Under the pieces are notes generated by a model. That model worked only from the letters and a program-made list of their open reading frames with translations, was not told the origin of the DNA and did no database searches. From assembly GCA_014860565.1 (NCBI GenBank), contig JACZJN010000036.1, forward strand, positions 1-61,307: a DNA stretch of 61,307 nucleotides, read 5' to 3'. The stretch is from Bacteroidota bacterium. GTDB taxonomy: Bacteria; Bacteroidota; Ignavibacteria; SZUA-365. Within the stretch, counting starts at the first letter, position 1; every line of letters begins with the position of its first letter. A program made the translations under genes and the position numbers. This document shows positions 26,387 to 34,698 of the stretch, piece after piece.

Positions 26387-27613
26387 GTGAACCGTAAATC
26401 GATCGCCCTGACACTCATCTTCCATTTGTGTTTTGTCCTTACCGCTTCGATGCAGGCCCAGATGCTTGTCAGCCGATTTGATTTCAATGCTCTTCCGTTG
26501 ACAGCAGCCACCGCTGGTCCGAACGGAACATATGCGAACCCCAGTGCCACCACCGGCGGTTCGGGTGTCCGTTTTGCAAGCAGCGGATCGAATGTCGGTC
26601 TCGATCTTGTAGTTCCCGGTGCGACCTTTGACGACGGGAGCATTGATGTCGTCATCGAGTATTCCCGCAACGAAAGCCAAGCCACCTTTTTCGAACGGGG
26701 AGCTACGAAATTTTATATGGATGGCGGCAACCTGTATTTCAACTACCGGGTGTACAGATCAACGCGTCGATATTCTGATTATGTACTCGGGCCGGTGAGC
26801 GCCCAGGCATTTGGAACATCTGGCGTTTATACCACGATTCGCGTTCTCTATGCTGCCTCCACAGGGGAAGCCGCGGTCTTCATCAACGGTGTCCGGGTGC
26901 TCTACAATGATGGTCCCGACGGACGCGACCTCTACTGGGTCTCAGCAGGCGATATGACGATCGGGGGTATCATGGACGGGAGCGGGAACAATTTCGAGAC
27001 GCTGGGTTCTATCGCGTTCTGGATTGGAAATGTCTCTGCTCTTCCGGTCGAACTGGTTTCCTTCTCCGGTGCCATGAAGCATGAAGGTGTCGTGCTGCGA
27101 TGGAAAACGGCGACCGAGCTCAACAACTTCGGTTTTGAAGTGCAACGCTCGACGGATCGCAAGAATTGGGAGACAATAGATTTCGTTCCGGGATACGGGA
27201 CATCGAATTCACCGAAATCCTACGATTGCACCGATGCCGATGCCCTGCGTTCGGACCGCCCCGTGCTGTACTACCGCCTCCGTCAGGTCGACCGCGACGG
27301 CTCGGACGATTTCTCGAGCGTGCTGGAAATACCGCTGGCTGAGCTGAGTTCATTCCTTGTTCACCCGGCACGCCCGAATCCTTTCAATCCTTCCACCGTT
27401 ATCGGCCTTGCCATCGATCATGAGACTACGGTGAGCATGGCCGTGTACGATGCGACCGGACGCGAGGTTGCCCGGATCCTCACAAACGAAGTATTACCCG
27501 TGGGATATCATGATATCCCGTTCAATGCCGACCAATTGCCGAGCGGAATCTACTTCGCTATGGTATCATCGGATCATGGAATGCAGACCGTGAAACTGGT
27601 GCTGCAAAAATAG
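26387..27613 (+). CDS. Secreted LamG-like protein with T9SS sorting domain
   Basis: A 408-residue protein beginning at GTG 26387 with a signal peptide ending about MQAQ (residues 22-25). Residues ~28-215 look like a concanavalin/LamG jelly roll (LVSRFDFNALPLTA ... AAVFINGVRVLYNDG ... MTIGGIMDGS). Residues ~220-320 contain the LPVELVSFSGAMKHEGVVLRW ... ELNNFGFEVQRS module very common in front of Bacteroidota sorting domains. The end (ARPNPFNPSTVIGL ... LPSGIYFAMV ... VKLVLQK) is a T9SS type-A domain. A terminator lies at 27654-27682. Confidence 0.85.
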   Translation: MNRKSIALTLIFHLCFVLTASMQAQMLVSRFDFNALPLTAATAGPNGTYANPSATTGGSGVRFASSGSNVGLDLVVPGATFDDGSIDVVIEYSRNESQATFFERGATKFYMDGGNLYFNYRVYRSTRRYSDYVLGPVSAQAFGTSGVYTTIRVLYAASTGEAAVFINGVRVLYNDGPDGRDLYWVSAGDMTIGGIMDGSGNNFETLGSIAFWIGNVSALPVELVSFSGAMKHEGVVLRWKTATELNNFGFEVQRSTDRKNWETIDFVPGYGTSNSPKSYDCTDADALRSDRPVLYYRLRQVDRDGSDDFSSVLEIPLAELSSFLVHPARPNPFNPSTVIGLAIDHETTVSMAVYDATGREVARILTNEVLPVGYHDIPFNADQLPSGIYFAMVSSDHGMQTVKLVLQK

Positions 27614-27653
27614 AGGAGAAGAAATATCGACAAGTGAGAGTGAAAGAGAGGTG

Positions 27654-27682
27654 GTCCGTCGCAAGGCGGACCATTTTTTTGC
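27654..27682 (+). terminator. Rho-independent terminator
   Basis: TGGTCCG (27654-27660) pairs perfectly with CGGACCA (27669-27675) around an 8-base loop, followed by seven T. It ends the T9SS-client gene 26387-27613. Confidence 0.85.
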
Positions 27683-27758
27683 CCCACGCTTGCTTTCATT
27701 TTGACACCACTTTGCACATCTTTTAGTGATATTTCGAAATCATAATGGAGTTCAAACC

Positions 27759-28310
27759 ATGCCAGGGAAAACCCTTCTCGCGCGCGAGTGGAACAGTGTG
27801 CGTGTAGAGGTTGTTGAGGGTGATCTCACCGAAGAAGTGGTGGACGCGATCGTCAACGCAGCCAATGCCAATCTTGATCACGGCGGCGGTGTCGCACGTG
27901 CGATCGTTCGGAAGGGCGGAATGAGCATCCAGCAGGAAAGCAAGCGCATCGGTACCATAAAAACCGGCCAGGCAGTGTATACCGGCGCCGGTGAACTCCC
28001 GGCAAAATTTGTGATCCATGCCGTCGGCCCGATCTGGACAGATGGGGAAAGCGGGGAAGAGGAACTGCTTGCAAGCGCCGTACGTAGTAGCCTCGCGCTC
28101 GCCACGACGCTCGAGTGCGAGAGCATTTCCATCCCCGCGATCAGCTCGGGGATTTTCGGATTCCCGAAAGAGAGCGCTGCTGAGATTATTATCCGGACAA
28201 TTCGTATCTTCATTAATGACTATCATGGAAGCCTGCGGCGCATTCGATGCACGAACATCGACATGGAAACCGCGGAGCTCTTCCGCAGTGCGCTCGCAGC
28301 AACCGCATAA
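27759..28310 (+). CDS. Macrodomain protein (ADP-ribose/O-acetyl-ADP-ribose processing)
   Basis: A 183-residue single macrodomain. GDLTEE...VDAIVNAANANL followed by GGGVARAIVRKGG is the ADP-ribose binding and catalytic loop seen in O-acetyl-ADP-ribose deacetylases; a second loop ISSGIFGFP contacts the diphosphate. Length matches single-domain bacterial macrodomains. ATG 27759 has GGAG eight bases upstream. Substrate may be O-acetyl-ADP-ribose, ADP-ribosylated protein or nucleic acid; sequence alone does not decide. It lies 29 bases before hppD. Confidence 0.88.
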   Translation: MPGKTLLAREWNSVRVEVVEGDLTEEVVDAIVNAANANLDHGGGVARAIVRKGGMSIQQESKRIGTIKTGQAVYTGAGELPAKFVIHAVGPIWTDGESGEEELLASAVRSSLALATTLECESISIPAISSGIFGFPKESAAEIIIRTIRIFINDYHGSLRRIRCTNIDMETAELFRSALAATA

Positions 28311-28339
28311 CAAACGTTTCACAGATACATGGAGCAGGA

Positions 28340-29452
28340 ATGCAGGTAGAAACCCATGAACTCAAGCAGGATCTTCTCCCGCTGCGCGCGGTGAGCCATG
28401 TCGAGATATACTGCGGCAATGCCAAGCAGTCTGCATACTATTACCGTCAGGCCTTCGGCTTTTCCCTTGTCGGATATCTCGGTCCGGAAACCGGAGTCCG
28501 CGACCGTGTTTCATACGCGCTGCAGCAGGGCAAGGTGCGTTTCATCCTCACGACACCGCTGCTTGAAGACGGCATCATTCCGTTTTTAAGCAAGCACGGC
28601 GACAGTGTGCGCGATATTGCAATCGAAACCACCGACGCCGAGTATTGCTTCCGCACTACGGTCGAACGAGGCGCGCAACCCGTGCGTGAGCCGCAGATCG
28701 TAGAAGACACATTCGGCAAGGTGAAGATCGCCACTATCGCGACTTACGGCGACACGGTGCACACGTTCGTCGAACGCATCGATTACGATGGTCCGTGCAT
28801 GCCAGGCTTCCAACCCATGCCCGAGGATCCGCTCGCACGCCCGGTCGGACTGAAGCATATCGACCATATCGTCGGGAACGTGGACTGGAATCAGATGGAG
28901 GAATGGGTGCAGTTCTACATCGATGTGTTCGGCTTCTCCCGCTTCGTCACCTTTGATGACAACGATATTTCAACCGAGTATTCGGCGCTGCACTCCACGG
29001 TCGTCTCCAACAGCAGCAAGTGGATCAAGTTTCCGATCAACGAACCTGCGAAGGGGCTCAAGAAATCTCAAATCGAGGAATACATAAGCTTCCACAACGG
29101 TCCCGGTGTGCAGCATGTCGCCATCGAGACCGACGATATCATTTCCACGATATCGAAAATGCGGGAGCAGGGCGTCGAGTTCCTCGATATCCCTGATTCG
29201 TATTACACCGATCTGCTTGACCGTGTCGGTCCGATCGACGAAGACCTGGAGCCCCTGCGCAAGCTGAACATTCTGATCGATCGCGACGACAAAGGGTACA
29301 TGCTGCAGATATTCACAAAACCAGTGGAGGATCGGCCCACGCTGTTCATAGAAATTATCCAGCGCAAAGGAGCGGAAAGCTTCGGCAAAGGCAATTTCAA
29401 GGCGCTGTTCATTTCGATCGAACGCGAGCAGGAGCGGCGGGGGAATCTCTAG
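28340..29452 (+). CDS. hppD: 4-hydroxyphenylpyruvate dioxygenase
   Basis: A 370-residue non-haem iron enzyme that turns 4-hydroxyphenylpyruvate into homogentisate in tyrosine breakdown. Two vicinal-oxygen-chelate halves are present (about 14-150 and 170-345). The three iron ligands are visible as H176 in HIDHIVGNV, H259 in GPGVQHVAIET and E338 in LFIEIIQRKG. The C-terminal GNFKALFISIEREQ is typical. ATG 28340 with AGGA just upstream is chosen over an earlier frame start inside the macrodomain gene. No homogentisate dioxygenase is in the window, so the pathway continues elsewhere or the product serves quinone/tocopherol-like or pigment synthesis. Confidence 0.95.
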   Translation: MQVETHELKQDLLPLRAVSHVEIYCGNAKQSAYYYRQAFGFSLVGYLGPETGVRDRVSYALQQGKVRFILTTPLLEDGIIPFLSKHGDSVRDIAIETTDAEYCFRTTVERGAQPVREPQIVEDTFGKVKIATIATYGDTVHTFVERIDYDGPCMPGFQPMPEDPLARPVGLKHIDHIVGNVDWNQMEEWVQFYIDVFGFSRFVTFDDNDISTEYSALHSTVVSNSSKWIKFPINEPAKGLKKSQIEEYISFHNGPGVQHVAIETDDIISTISKMREQGVEFLDIPDSYYTDLLDRVGPIDEDLEPLRKLNILIDRDDKGYMLQIFTKPVEDRPTLFIEIIQRKGAESFGKGNFKALFISIEREQERRGNL

Positions 29453-29475
29453 ATCAACCATTTTCCAATGCACCT

Positions 29476-29507
29476 GAAAGCCCCGAATGCCAGGGGCTTT
29501 CTTATTT
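29476..29507 (+). terminator. Rho-independent terminator after hppD
   Basis: GAAAGCCCC (29476-29484) pairs perfectly with GGGGCTTTC (29493-29501) around an 8-base loop, followed by TTATTTC. Confidence 0.8.
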
Positions 29508-29638
29508 CTGTTTCCCCAGTACGTTGGCGATTGACTCTTGCTGCGACCAACGTCCGCCAGCCCATGGACAAAAGACCAGCGGCCAAAGGCCAAGATCCGT
29601 TTGCGAATGGCGTGGAGGTTGTGTTTGTTTACAGTGTC

Positions 29639-30109
29639 ATGGAATACAAACGTACGTATGTCGACGGATACAATCTGCTGCACAAGATCAGCCGCCTCGA
29701 ACGGCTGATGAAGTCGAATCCCGATGCTGCACGGCGTGGGCTCGTGGAGTTTGTGAGAAAACGCATGCGGGGCAAGGGACAGATGATCGTTGTCTTTGAC
29801 GGACATGGCGAGGTGATCGGAGCAGGAACCGCCATAAGCGTGGTTTTTTCCCTCACGCGCACCGCCGACGACTGGATTCGATTCAACCTCGAACAGGATC
29901 GACAGCCGCGGATGGCCTTGGTGGTGTCTTCGGACAATGAGGTGCGGGCGCATGCCGCTGTGTGTGGCGCGCATCTGATGTCGGCGCAGGAATTCATCTC
30001 TGACCAGAAACGCGAAAAATCAGACATGGTGGAGATGCACCTGAAAAATCGACCGCTCACGGATAGCGAGATTCAGTACTGGCTGGATCAGTTCGAGAAG
30101 GGGGGATAA
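29639..30109 (+). CDS. NYN/PIN-domain protein, YacP-like
   Basis: A 156-residue protein with the YacP/Rae1 pattern: YVDGYNLLHKI at the N-terminus (first acidic residue of the PIN-type site), MIVVFDGHGE in the second strand, and ALVVSSDNEVRAHA followed by GAHLMSAQEF. These carry the acidic residues of a metal-dependent RNase site. Known relatives are ribosome-associated mRNA endonucleases. ATG 29639 has no strong ribosome site. The frame extends upstream to 29468, but that part overlaps the hppD terminator and is not believed. Confidence 0.8.
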   Translation: MEYKRTYVDGYNLLHKISRLERLMKSNPDAARRGLVEFVRKRMRGKGQMIVVFDGHGEVIGAGTAISVVFSLTRTADDWIRFNLEQDRQPRMALVVSSDNEVRAHAAVCGAHLMSAQEFISDQKREKSDMVEMHLKNRPLTDSEIQYWLDQFEKGG

Positions 30110-30178
30110 TGGCAGTACCGGTTGGAATTGCAGGCCGAAACAGATAACTTATTTGTTCTTCCTGAAAGGAATTTCGTC

Positions 30179-30991
30179 GTGAATTCGTACCAGAAGCCGC
30201 CGCAAATATCGTACTACCAGATGACAAGGAAGCGCATTCGCAGTTCCATGGAGCAGGTGTACGGAATCACGACATTCGGACTCAAGTTTTTCCGCTATGT
30301 TTTTGTTCCGCCGTATGAATGGGGGCAGGTGCGGAAGCATTTCGACGAACTCGGGGCGAAGTCCCTCCCTCTGCTGACGATCGTGGGACTGATCATGGGA
30401 CTGATTCTCGCGCTTCAGTCACGGCCGACGCTTGATCGTTTCGGAGCGGGCGGCTTCCTGCCGGCGATGCTTGCTCTCACCATCGTGCGAGAACTCGGTC
30501 CGGTTATCACTGCCCTCATCGTCGCAGGGCGTGTCAGTTCCGGTATTGGTGCGGAAGTGGGCTCGATGAAAGTGACCGAGCAGATCGACGCGCTGGAAGT
30601 CTCTGCGGTCGATCCCTTCAATTACCTCGTGGTTACTCGCGTCCTGGCCTGTGCGATCATCCTTCCCATGCTGACGGCCTACGTGGATTTTCTCGCTATT
30701 TTCGGCGGCTACGTCTCGGAGTGGATCTCGAGCAACTCTAGCATGCAGTTGTATTTCAACGAGGTCGTGCAGAGTCTCCGCTTTTACGACGTGCTCCCGG
30801 GTATTGGCAAAACCATTGCGTTCGGGTATATCATCGGTGTGATCGGGGCCTATCAGGGTTTCAACACCAGCAGGGGCACCGAGGGCGTCGGCCGCGCAGC
30901 GACGTCGGCCGTTGTCCTGGCCTCACTCAATATCATCTTTCTTGACATGGTCATCATTCAGCTGACCCTGCTTTTTCTGGGACCGGGTTAA
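30179..30991 (+). CDS. mlaE: MlaE-type ABC transporter permease
   Basis: A 270-residue permease from GTG 30179 (AAAGGA eight bases upstream; an upstream TTG at 30122 is less likely). It has five to six hydrophobic segments and the family block LTIVRELGPVITALIVAGRVSSGIGAEVGSMKVTEQIDAL, the hallmark of MlaE/YrbE permeases. It works with the ATPase and MCE protein encoded next to move phospholipids between inner and outer membranes. Stop and next start overlap (TAATG). Confidence 0.93.
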   Translation: MNSYQKPPQISYYQMTRKRIRSSMEQVYGITTFGLKFFRYVFVPPYEWGQVRKHFDELGAKSLPLLTIVGLIMGLILALQSRPTLDRFGAGGFLPAMLALTIVRELGPVITALIVAGRVSSGIGAEVGSMKVTEQIDALEVSAVDPFNYLVVTRVLACAIILPMLTAYVDFLAIFGGYVSEWISSNSSMQLYFNEVVQSLRFYDVLPGIGKTIAFGYIIGVIGAYQGFNTSRGTEGVGRAATSAVVLASLNIIFLDMVIIQLTLLFLGPG

Positions 30992-31740
30992 TGAGCGATT
31001 CACAAAACGACATATTGATCGACGTCCAGGACGTGTGGAAATCGTTCGAGGATCTTGAGGTGCTCAAGGGCGTGAGCCTGAAAGTTCATACAGGCTCGAG
31101 CGATGTCATTCTCGGACGCAGCGGCATCGGGAAAAGCGTACTGCTGAAAAGCATCGTCGGTCTGCTCCGTCCCGAACAGGGCAGTATCAAGGTCATGGGC
31201 CAGCAGGTGATCGGTCTCAAGACCCGTGATCTGAACGAAATGCGCAAGAGCATCGGCTACGTATTCCAGTACGCGGCGTTGTATGACTCGCTCACCGTTC
31301 GTGAGAATCTGGAATTCCCACTGCGGAAGCACTCGGATGCCGGAGAGGAAGAGATCACCGAACGCGTGTTCGAACAGCTGCGCCTTGTCGGTCTGGAAAG
31401 CGCGGTGGACAAAATGCCGTCCGAACTCAGCGGCGGCATGAAGAAACGCATAGGCCTCGCACGCGCTATCATCAAGCGTCCCCGCATCGTCTTGTACGAT
31501 GAGCCGACGGCGGGACTTGACCCGATCACGGCGCGTGAGATCAGCGAACTTATTCTCAGCCTGGAAGAACAATTCGGCATTACCTCCATCACGGTCACCC
31601 ATGATCTCGAATGCGCGAGAATCGTCGCCAACCAGATTTACATTCTTGACGATGGGGTCTTCCAGCACAGCGGTACATTTGATGAACTGAAACGGTCGAC
31701 CGACCCTTACACTCGGGCATTCTTTCAGGTGGTTGTATGA
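30991..31740 (+). CDS. mlaF: MlaF-type ABC transporter ATP-binding protein
   Basis: A 249-residue ATPase. Walker A GRSGIGKS, Q-loop region YVFQYAALYDSLTV, signature LSGGMKKR and Walker B IVLYDEPTAGLDP with the switch H in TVTHD are all intact. The FQYAALYDS Q-loop and GGMKKR signature are typical of the Mla/Ttg2 lipid transporters. ATG overlaps the permease stop by one base and its own stop overlaps mlaD by four. Confidence 0.94.
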   Translation: MSDSQNDILIDVQDVWKSFEDLEVLKGVSLKVHTGSSDVILGRSGIGKSVLLKSIVGLLRPEQGSIKVMGQQVIGLKTRDLNEMRKSIGYVFQYAALYDSLTVRENLEFPLRKHSDAGEEEITERVFEQLRLVGLESAVDKMPSELSGGMKKRIGLARAIIKRPRIVLYDEPTAGLDPITAREISELILSLEEQFGITSITVTHDLECARIVANQIYILDDGVFQHSGTFDELKRSTDPYTRAFFQVVV

Positions 31741-32834
31741 AGAAGACCAATCTTTCCCGCGCACGCGTCGGATTTCTGATATTCGTGGGTGTCCTTGCCT
31801 TCGCCGTCGGAATATTTTTCGTCGGAGAAAAGAACCAGATATTCAGCCGCGTGTTTTATGTGCAAGTGAATTTCGCCAACGTCGAAGGCGTCAAACCCGG
31901 CGCAGCGGTCATGCTCTCTGGATACAACGTGGGCACCGTTACAGATATCACGCTGTCACCGCAAGCCGACTCCATAAGGCTTCTGCTTCGTATCGACGAA
32001 GCTGTCAAGACATTCATCAAGAAAGACTCCAAAGCCGAGATCAAACAGGAAGGACTTGTCGGCAACAAGTTCATCAGCATAAGCATTGGATCGCCGAAAG
32101 CACCAGAACTGCGGAATTACGGATACATTCACGGCGTGCCTCCGTTCGCGCTCAGCAGCATCGCCGATAATTTCATCTCGATCGCGGACACTGTTAAGCA
32201 GGTGACGGGCGAACTCTACATCCTCCTCAACCGCCTCAACAACGGCGAGGGCACGATCGGAAAACTGTTCACCGACGACGAGGTCTACCAGAACCTCGTG
32301 TCCATTACCGCACAGACGGAGGAAGGGTTGCGTCGGACGAACGAGCAGCTCGACAAACTCGCGGGACTGCTGTCGAGCAGCGTGAAAACGCTGGATGCGA
32401 TCGCCGTGAAGGCAGATACAGCCATGGACAACACCGTGCGCATGACGGCCAGCGCCGCCTCGATCATGGATAAGGTCAACGACGGCGAGGGCACACTGGG
32501 CCTGCTGATGAACGACCGCGCAATCTACGATTCGCTTGTGATGTTTCTTTCCGCCATGACCGACGTCGCGTACGATGCAGGCAATGCGGCCGATCAAGCA
32601 GCAAAGAGCATCCATGCCATGCGCGAGAATTGGCTGCTTGGCCGTATTTTCGCCGGTGAGGATTTCGAGCAGGAACAGCCTCCACAATCCGCGTACGTCC
32701 GGAAAATGCGTGATCTGCAGCGACGTCTGCAGGCGCTCGAGCAGCGCGAGGTCGAACTCGGGCTCCGCAAACCGGATGAGGGCAAGCCGACACATCGGGG
32801 AAGCGGCCAGGGTGCAGGCAGACAGGGCAAATGA
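31737..32834 (+). CDS. mlaD: MCE-domain substrate-binding protein, MlaD-type
   Basis: A 365-residue protein with an N-terminal membrane anchor (about residues 10-28), one MCE domain (about 36-115: VNFANVEGVKPGAAVMLSGY, DSKAEIKQEGLVGNKFI) and a long helical C-terminal region. The repeated segment N-x-G-E-G-T-I-G-K-L / D-G-E-G-T-L-G-L-L is typical of Bacteroidota MlaD homologues. It would form the periplasmic hexameric lipid channel with MlaE/MlaF. ATGA overlaps at both ends bind it to mlaF and the PfkB gene. Confidence 0.92.
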   Translation: MKKTNLSRARVGFLIFVGVLAFAVGIFFVGEKNQIFSRVFYVQVNFANVEGVKPGAAVMLSGYNVGTVTDITLSPQADSIRLLLRIDEAVKTFIKKDSKAEIKQEGLVGNKFISISIGSPKAPELRNYGYIHGVPPFALSSIADNFISIADTVKQVTGELYILLNRLNNGEGTIGKLFTDDEVYQNLVSITAQTEEGLRRTNEQLDKLAGLLSSSVKTLDAIAVKADTAMDNTVRMTASAASIMDKVNDGEGTLGLLMNDRAIYDSLVMFLSAMTDVAYDAGNAADQAAKSIHAMRENWLLGRIFAGEDFEQEQPPQSAYVRKMRDLQRRLQALEQREVELGLRKPDEGKPTHRGSGQGAGRQGK

Positions 32835-33736
32835 CCATACTGGTACTCGGACACCTCGTCCTCGATGAGATTCACAGTTATGACGGCAAGGTCTATCACA
32901 GTCCGGGCGGCATTGCCTTTCCGCTCACTGCCTTCAGCGCGGTGACCAAAGCAGATGACAGTCTGCTGCCGGTGTTCCCCTATGGCATCGATGCGGTGGA
33001 TGCGATGCGTGCACTCCGAGTTATGCACCCCGCGATCGATGCGCGCCGTTGCTGGGAGGTGCCTGATCAAAATACTCGTGTGCGCCTGTTCCATGTGTCG
33101 GCTGCAGAGTACAACACACAGCTCGTACGAAGCTTGGGTCCCATACCCTGGGACCGTATCGAAGCTCCTCTCGCAGCCGCGGATCTGGTCTATCTGAACA
33201 TGATGACTGGACACGACATTTCGCTGGAAACAGCGGCACGGCTGCGCGGTGGCGGACGTCTCGTATATATCGATCTGCACATGATCGCCTACCGGGTACA
33301 TGCCGATGGCCGCCGCGAGCGTGCTCCTGCCGAACAATGGATGAAATGGGTTTCCGCCGGTGACGTTTTGCAATGTAACGAGCATGAATTCGCAGCGCTG
33401 ATTCCCACCGACGGCGGTGAGGCAGAACGACTCCACATGCTGTTTGAAGTCGCGTCGCCGCGTCATGTCATCATAACACGCGGCGAGGCGGGCGCGGATA
33501 TTTTCAGCGCTCCGGAGACGCGGCTGCATGTGGATGCGATTTCTCCACGGCAGGTGGTCGACCCCACGGGTTGCGGCGATGCATTCGGCAGCACTTTGGC
33601 CATGGGTCTCGCTCGGGGCGAGGCACTCACCCACGCAGCGGGCAGGGCGGCACAGGCCGCATCGTATGTGGCCGGAATCCCCGGCTCCCTCGGGATGGAA
33701 GGACTGCGGGCGCATCTCGGTAGGAGTGCCGCATGA
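32831..33736 (+). CDS. PfkB-family carbohydrate/nucleoside kinase
   Basis: A 301-residue kinase of the ribokinase family. The N-terminal GHLVLDEI...YHSPGGIAFPLTAF is a PfkB signature 1 form, and the C-terminal VVDPTGCGDAFGSTLAMGLARGE is signature 2, with catalytic D in GCGDAF. A lid of the usual kind is short. Substrate cannot be told. ATGA overlaps couple it to mlaD upstream and the SDR-type reductase downstream, an unusual context that suggests a sugar or nucleotide-sugar step linked to the envelope. Confidence 0.88.
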   Translation: MTILVLGHLVLDEIHSYDGKVYHSPGGIAFPLTAFSAVTKADDSLLPVFPYGIDAVDAMRALRVMHPAIDARRCWEVPDQNTRVRLFHVSAAEYNTQLVRSLGPIPWDRIEAPLAAADLVYLNMMTGHDISLETAARLRGGGRLVYIDLHMIAYRVHADGRRERAPAEQWMKWVSAGDVLQCNEHEFAALIPTDGGEAERLHMLFEVASPRHVIITRGEAGADIFSAPETRLHVDAISPRQVVDPTGCGDAFGSTLAMGLARGEALTHAAGRAAQAASYVAGIPGSLGMEGLRAHLGRSAA

Positions 33737-34674
33737 GAGTCATGATTACCGGAGCGCACGGGCTGCTGGGGCAGAAACTTTCCCTTGTGTTCGGAAGGGA
33801 AACCAGCCACGAACTTCTGCTGACGGATCTCGCGGCACGGACGTTCTTCATCAACAAACGCTTCGATTACCAGCAACTCGACATCACACAGCTCAGCGAC
33901 GTCAAGAGCCTTGTCGGTTCATATCGTCCCGATGTCATCATCAATACCGCTGCGCTGACGAATGTCGATGCCTGTGAGGAAGACAAGCTCGCCGCCTGGC
34001 GGCTCAATGTCGATGGGGTGAAAAATCTGATCATTCCCGCACGTCGCATCGATGGATGCCGTATAGTGCAGCTGTCCACCGACTATGTGTTCAACGGGCG
34101 ATCCGGGCCCTATGACGAAACCGCGCGACCAAATCCGGTGAGCTATTACGGCAAATCGAAATTGGCCGCGGAGAATGCGATGCTCGATAGTCCGGTGAAT
34201 GGAATCGTGGCCAGAACGCAGGTGCTCTACGGCGCAGGTTATGAAGTGCGCCAGAATTTTGTCTCCTGGGTCCTTGCTCAGCTGGAGAAAGCCGTACCGT
34301 TCCGCGTCGTGGATGATCAGAAGGGAAATCCCACGCTCGCCGACGATCTTGCATTCGGCATCCTCAAACTGATAGAGCGCGGTGCGGAGGGAATATTCCA
34401 TGTCTCAGGACCCGAATCAATCGACCGCTTTTCTTTTGCACGGAAAATTGCCGAAATTTTTGGATTCGATCCGGAGTTGATTTCTCCGACATCATCGGCG
34501 GAAACCGGGCAGGCCGCAAACCGTCCGCCCGACAGCACGTTTATTACATTGAAATTCGAAGCCGCCTGCAACGAGCGGCTCAGTGACGTGGCACGCGGAC
34601 TCGAACGCCTGCGCCAGCAGCTTCGTGACGGCGCCACGCATACCGACCTGCTGAGCGACAGCAGATTTTTCTAA
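33733..34674 (+). CDS. RmlD-like NAD(P)-dependent sugar-nucleotide reductase/epimerase
   Basis: A 313-residue extended SDR. Cofactor loop TGAHGLLG at residues 6-13, then DVIINTAALTNVDACEEDK, the serine in VQLSTDYVF, and the active-site Y-Y-G-K-S-K pattern. The TDYVFNG and ALTNVDACE motifs are those of dTDP-4-dehydrorhamnose reductases, yet no other rhamnose gene is nearby, so the substrate may differ. Overlaps the kinase gene by four bases; serS starts 24 bases after its stop. Confidence 0.87.
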   Translation: MRVMITGAHGLLGQKLSLVFGRETSHELLLTDLAARTFFINKRFDYQQLDITQLSDVKSLVGSYRPDVIINTAALTNVDACEEDKLAAWRLNVDGVKNLIIPARRIDGCRIVQLSTDYVFNGRSGPYDETARPNPVSYYGKSKLAAENAMLDSPVNGIVARTQVLYGAGYEVRQNFVSWVLAQLEKAVPFRVVDDQKGNPTLADDLAFGILKLIERGAEGIFHVSGPESIDRFSFARKIAEIFGFDPELISPTSSAETGQAANRPPDSTFITLKFEAACNERLSDVARGLERLRQQLRDGATHTDLLSDSRFF

Positions 34675-34698
34675 CTCCAGCCAAGGTGTGAACACGAC

